This document shows positions 41,139 through 41,499 of a DNA stretch of 41,499 bases, piece after piece. Origin of the DNA: Betaproteobacteria bacterium (lineage in GTDB: Bacteria > Pseudomonadota > Gammaproteobacteria > Burkholderiales > SG8-39); assembly GCA_016868105.1 (NCBI GenBank), contig VGIA01000008.1:1-41499 (forward strand), given 5' to 3'. Every line of letters starts with the position of its first letter. Position 1 is the stretch's first letter. The translations under genes were made by a program, and so were the position numbers. Below the pieces are notes generated by a model, which ran no database searches, had not been told where the DNA came from, and saw only the letters and a program-made list of their open reading frames with translations.

Positions 41139-41499
41139 ATGGCCAATCCGCACATCCACAGGCAGATCGAGCGGGTGCCGGCGAAGCTGGTGGCGGCGGC
41201 GAAACGCTTCCCCGCCGCGATCCTCGCCGACGTCGGCGGCCGCCGCGGCACGCTGGGCGGCCGCATCCAGGGCCTTGCCAAGGCGATGAAGGTCGCCGGT
41301 CCCGCGTTCACGGTCGAGGTCCGCCCGGGGGACAACCTGATGATCCATGCCGCGCTGATGCTGGCCAAGCCGGGCGACGTCATCGTGGTGGACGGCAAGG
41401 GGGATCTGTCCTGCGCGCTCACCGGCGGCCTGATGGCGGCACACGCGAAAGCCGCCGGCATCGCGGGCTTCGTCATCGACGGCGCGGTGCGCGACACCG
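41139..41499 (+). CDS. RraA-like / HMG-aldolase-family protein, N-terminal part (cut by window end)
   Basis: About 120 residues are visible, with the RraA fold signature AAILADVGGRRGTLGGRIQGL, the GPAFTVEVRPGDNLMIHAAL segment and GGLMAAHAKAAGIAGFVIDG followed by AVRDT. The family active-site Arg-Asp pair (RD at 118-119) is present. Members include 4-hydroxy-4-methyl-2-oxoglutarate/4-carboxy-4-hydroxy-2-oxoadipate aldolases of aromatic degradation and oxaloacetate decarboxylases, as well as RNase E inhibitors; the non-RraA-type sequence and the NTF2/transporter neighbourhood favour a metabolic enzyme. Start ATG 1 nt after the NTF2-like stop. The C-terminus lies outside the window. Confidence 0.8.
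   Translation, partial: MANPHIHRQIERVPAKLVAAAKRFPAAILADVGGRRGTLGGRIQGLAKAMKVAGPAFTVEVRPGDNLMIHAALMLAKPGDVIVVDGKGDLSCALTGGLMAAHAKAAGIAGFVIDGAVRDT

Noticed and set aside
26593-41499. Insertion sequence, integrase, prophage or defence island as cause of the patchwork
   Set aside because: No transposase, integrase, phage gene, long inverted terminal repeat or CRISPR repeat was seen; the intact genes have the same GC-rich codon use as the housekeeping half.

Overview
The window is about 41.5 kb of GC-rich DNA with GC-biased third codon positions. The gene order dapB-carA-carB-greA / yhbY / rlmE-ftsH-folP-glmM / tpiA-secG-tRNA-Leu-nuoA..nuoN is one I associate with Betaproteobacteria. Separate nuoC and nuoD (not fused as in E. 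coli) and a TTG-started ftsH fit that. I cannot name genus or species from sequence alone. Nothing in the first 26.6 kb looks foreign.

Layout. (1) 1-5435: the end of dapB, a promoter and terminator-like attenuator, then carA-carB-greA (carbamoyl phosphate synthesis and transcript cleavage). (2) 5347-5986, minus strand: yhbY and a small uncharacterised gene overlapping its start. (3) 5995-10809: rlmE, ftsH, folP and glmM (rRNA methylation, membrane proteolysis, folate, cell-wall precursor). (4) 10810-12216: a perfect 26-bp palindrome over a predicted promoter, then tpiA and secG. (5) 12271-12358: tRNA-Leu(GAG). (6) 12410-26592: a complete, tightly packed 14-gene nuo operon for respiratory complex I, all reading frames intact.

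(7) From 26593 on the conserved block gives way to a patchwork. A truncated Nudix hydrolase remnant is followed by a B12-dependent class II ribonucleotide reductase (nrdJ, minus) with two candidate NrdR boxes. Then come a 590-bp stretch of degenerate DNA, greB, an mscL remnant, a periplasmic M16 peptidase with an azlD remnant upstream, a secreted six-cysteine protein, a peroxiredoxin, three MFS-type transporters of three different families, a CoxE-like VWA protein, an NTF2-like protein and the start of a RraA-like aldolase-family gene cut by the window end.

What stands out is mostly regulatory and evolutionary: the 26-bp palindrome upstream of tpiA, a hairpin attenuator in the carAB leader, a 12-codon ORF bridging nuoB and nuoC by ATGA overlaps on both sides, gene remnants concentrated between nuoN and the cysteine-rich gene, -10-like hexamers 6-8 nt before start codons without a Shine-Dalgarno sequence (candidate leaderless mRNAs), and tandem NrdR-like boxes at nrdJ. 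I found no CRISPR array, insertion sequence, prophage or recognisable defence system. All functional calls rest on reading motifs by eye; no database search was run.
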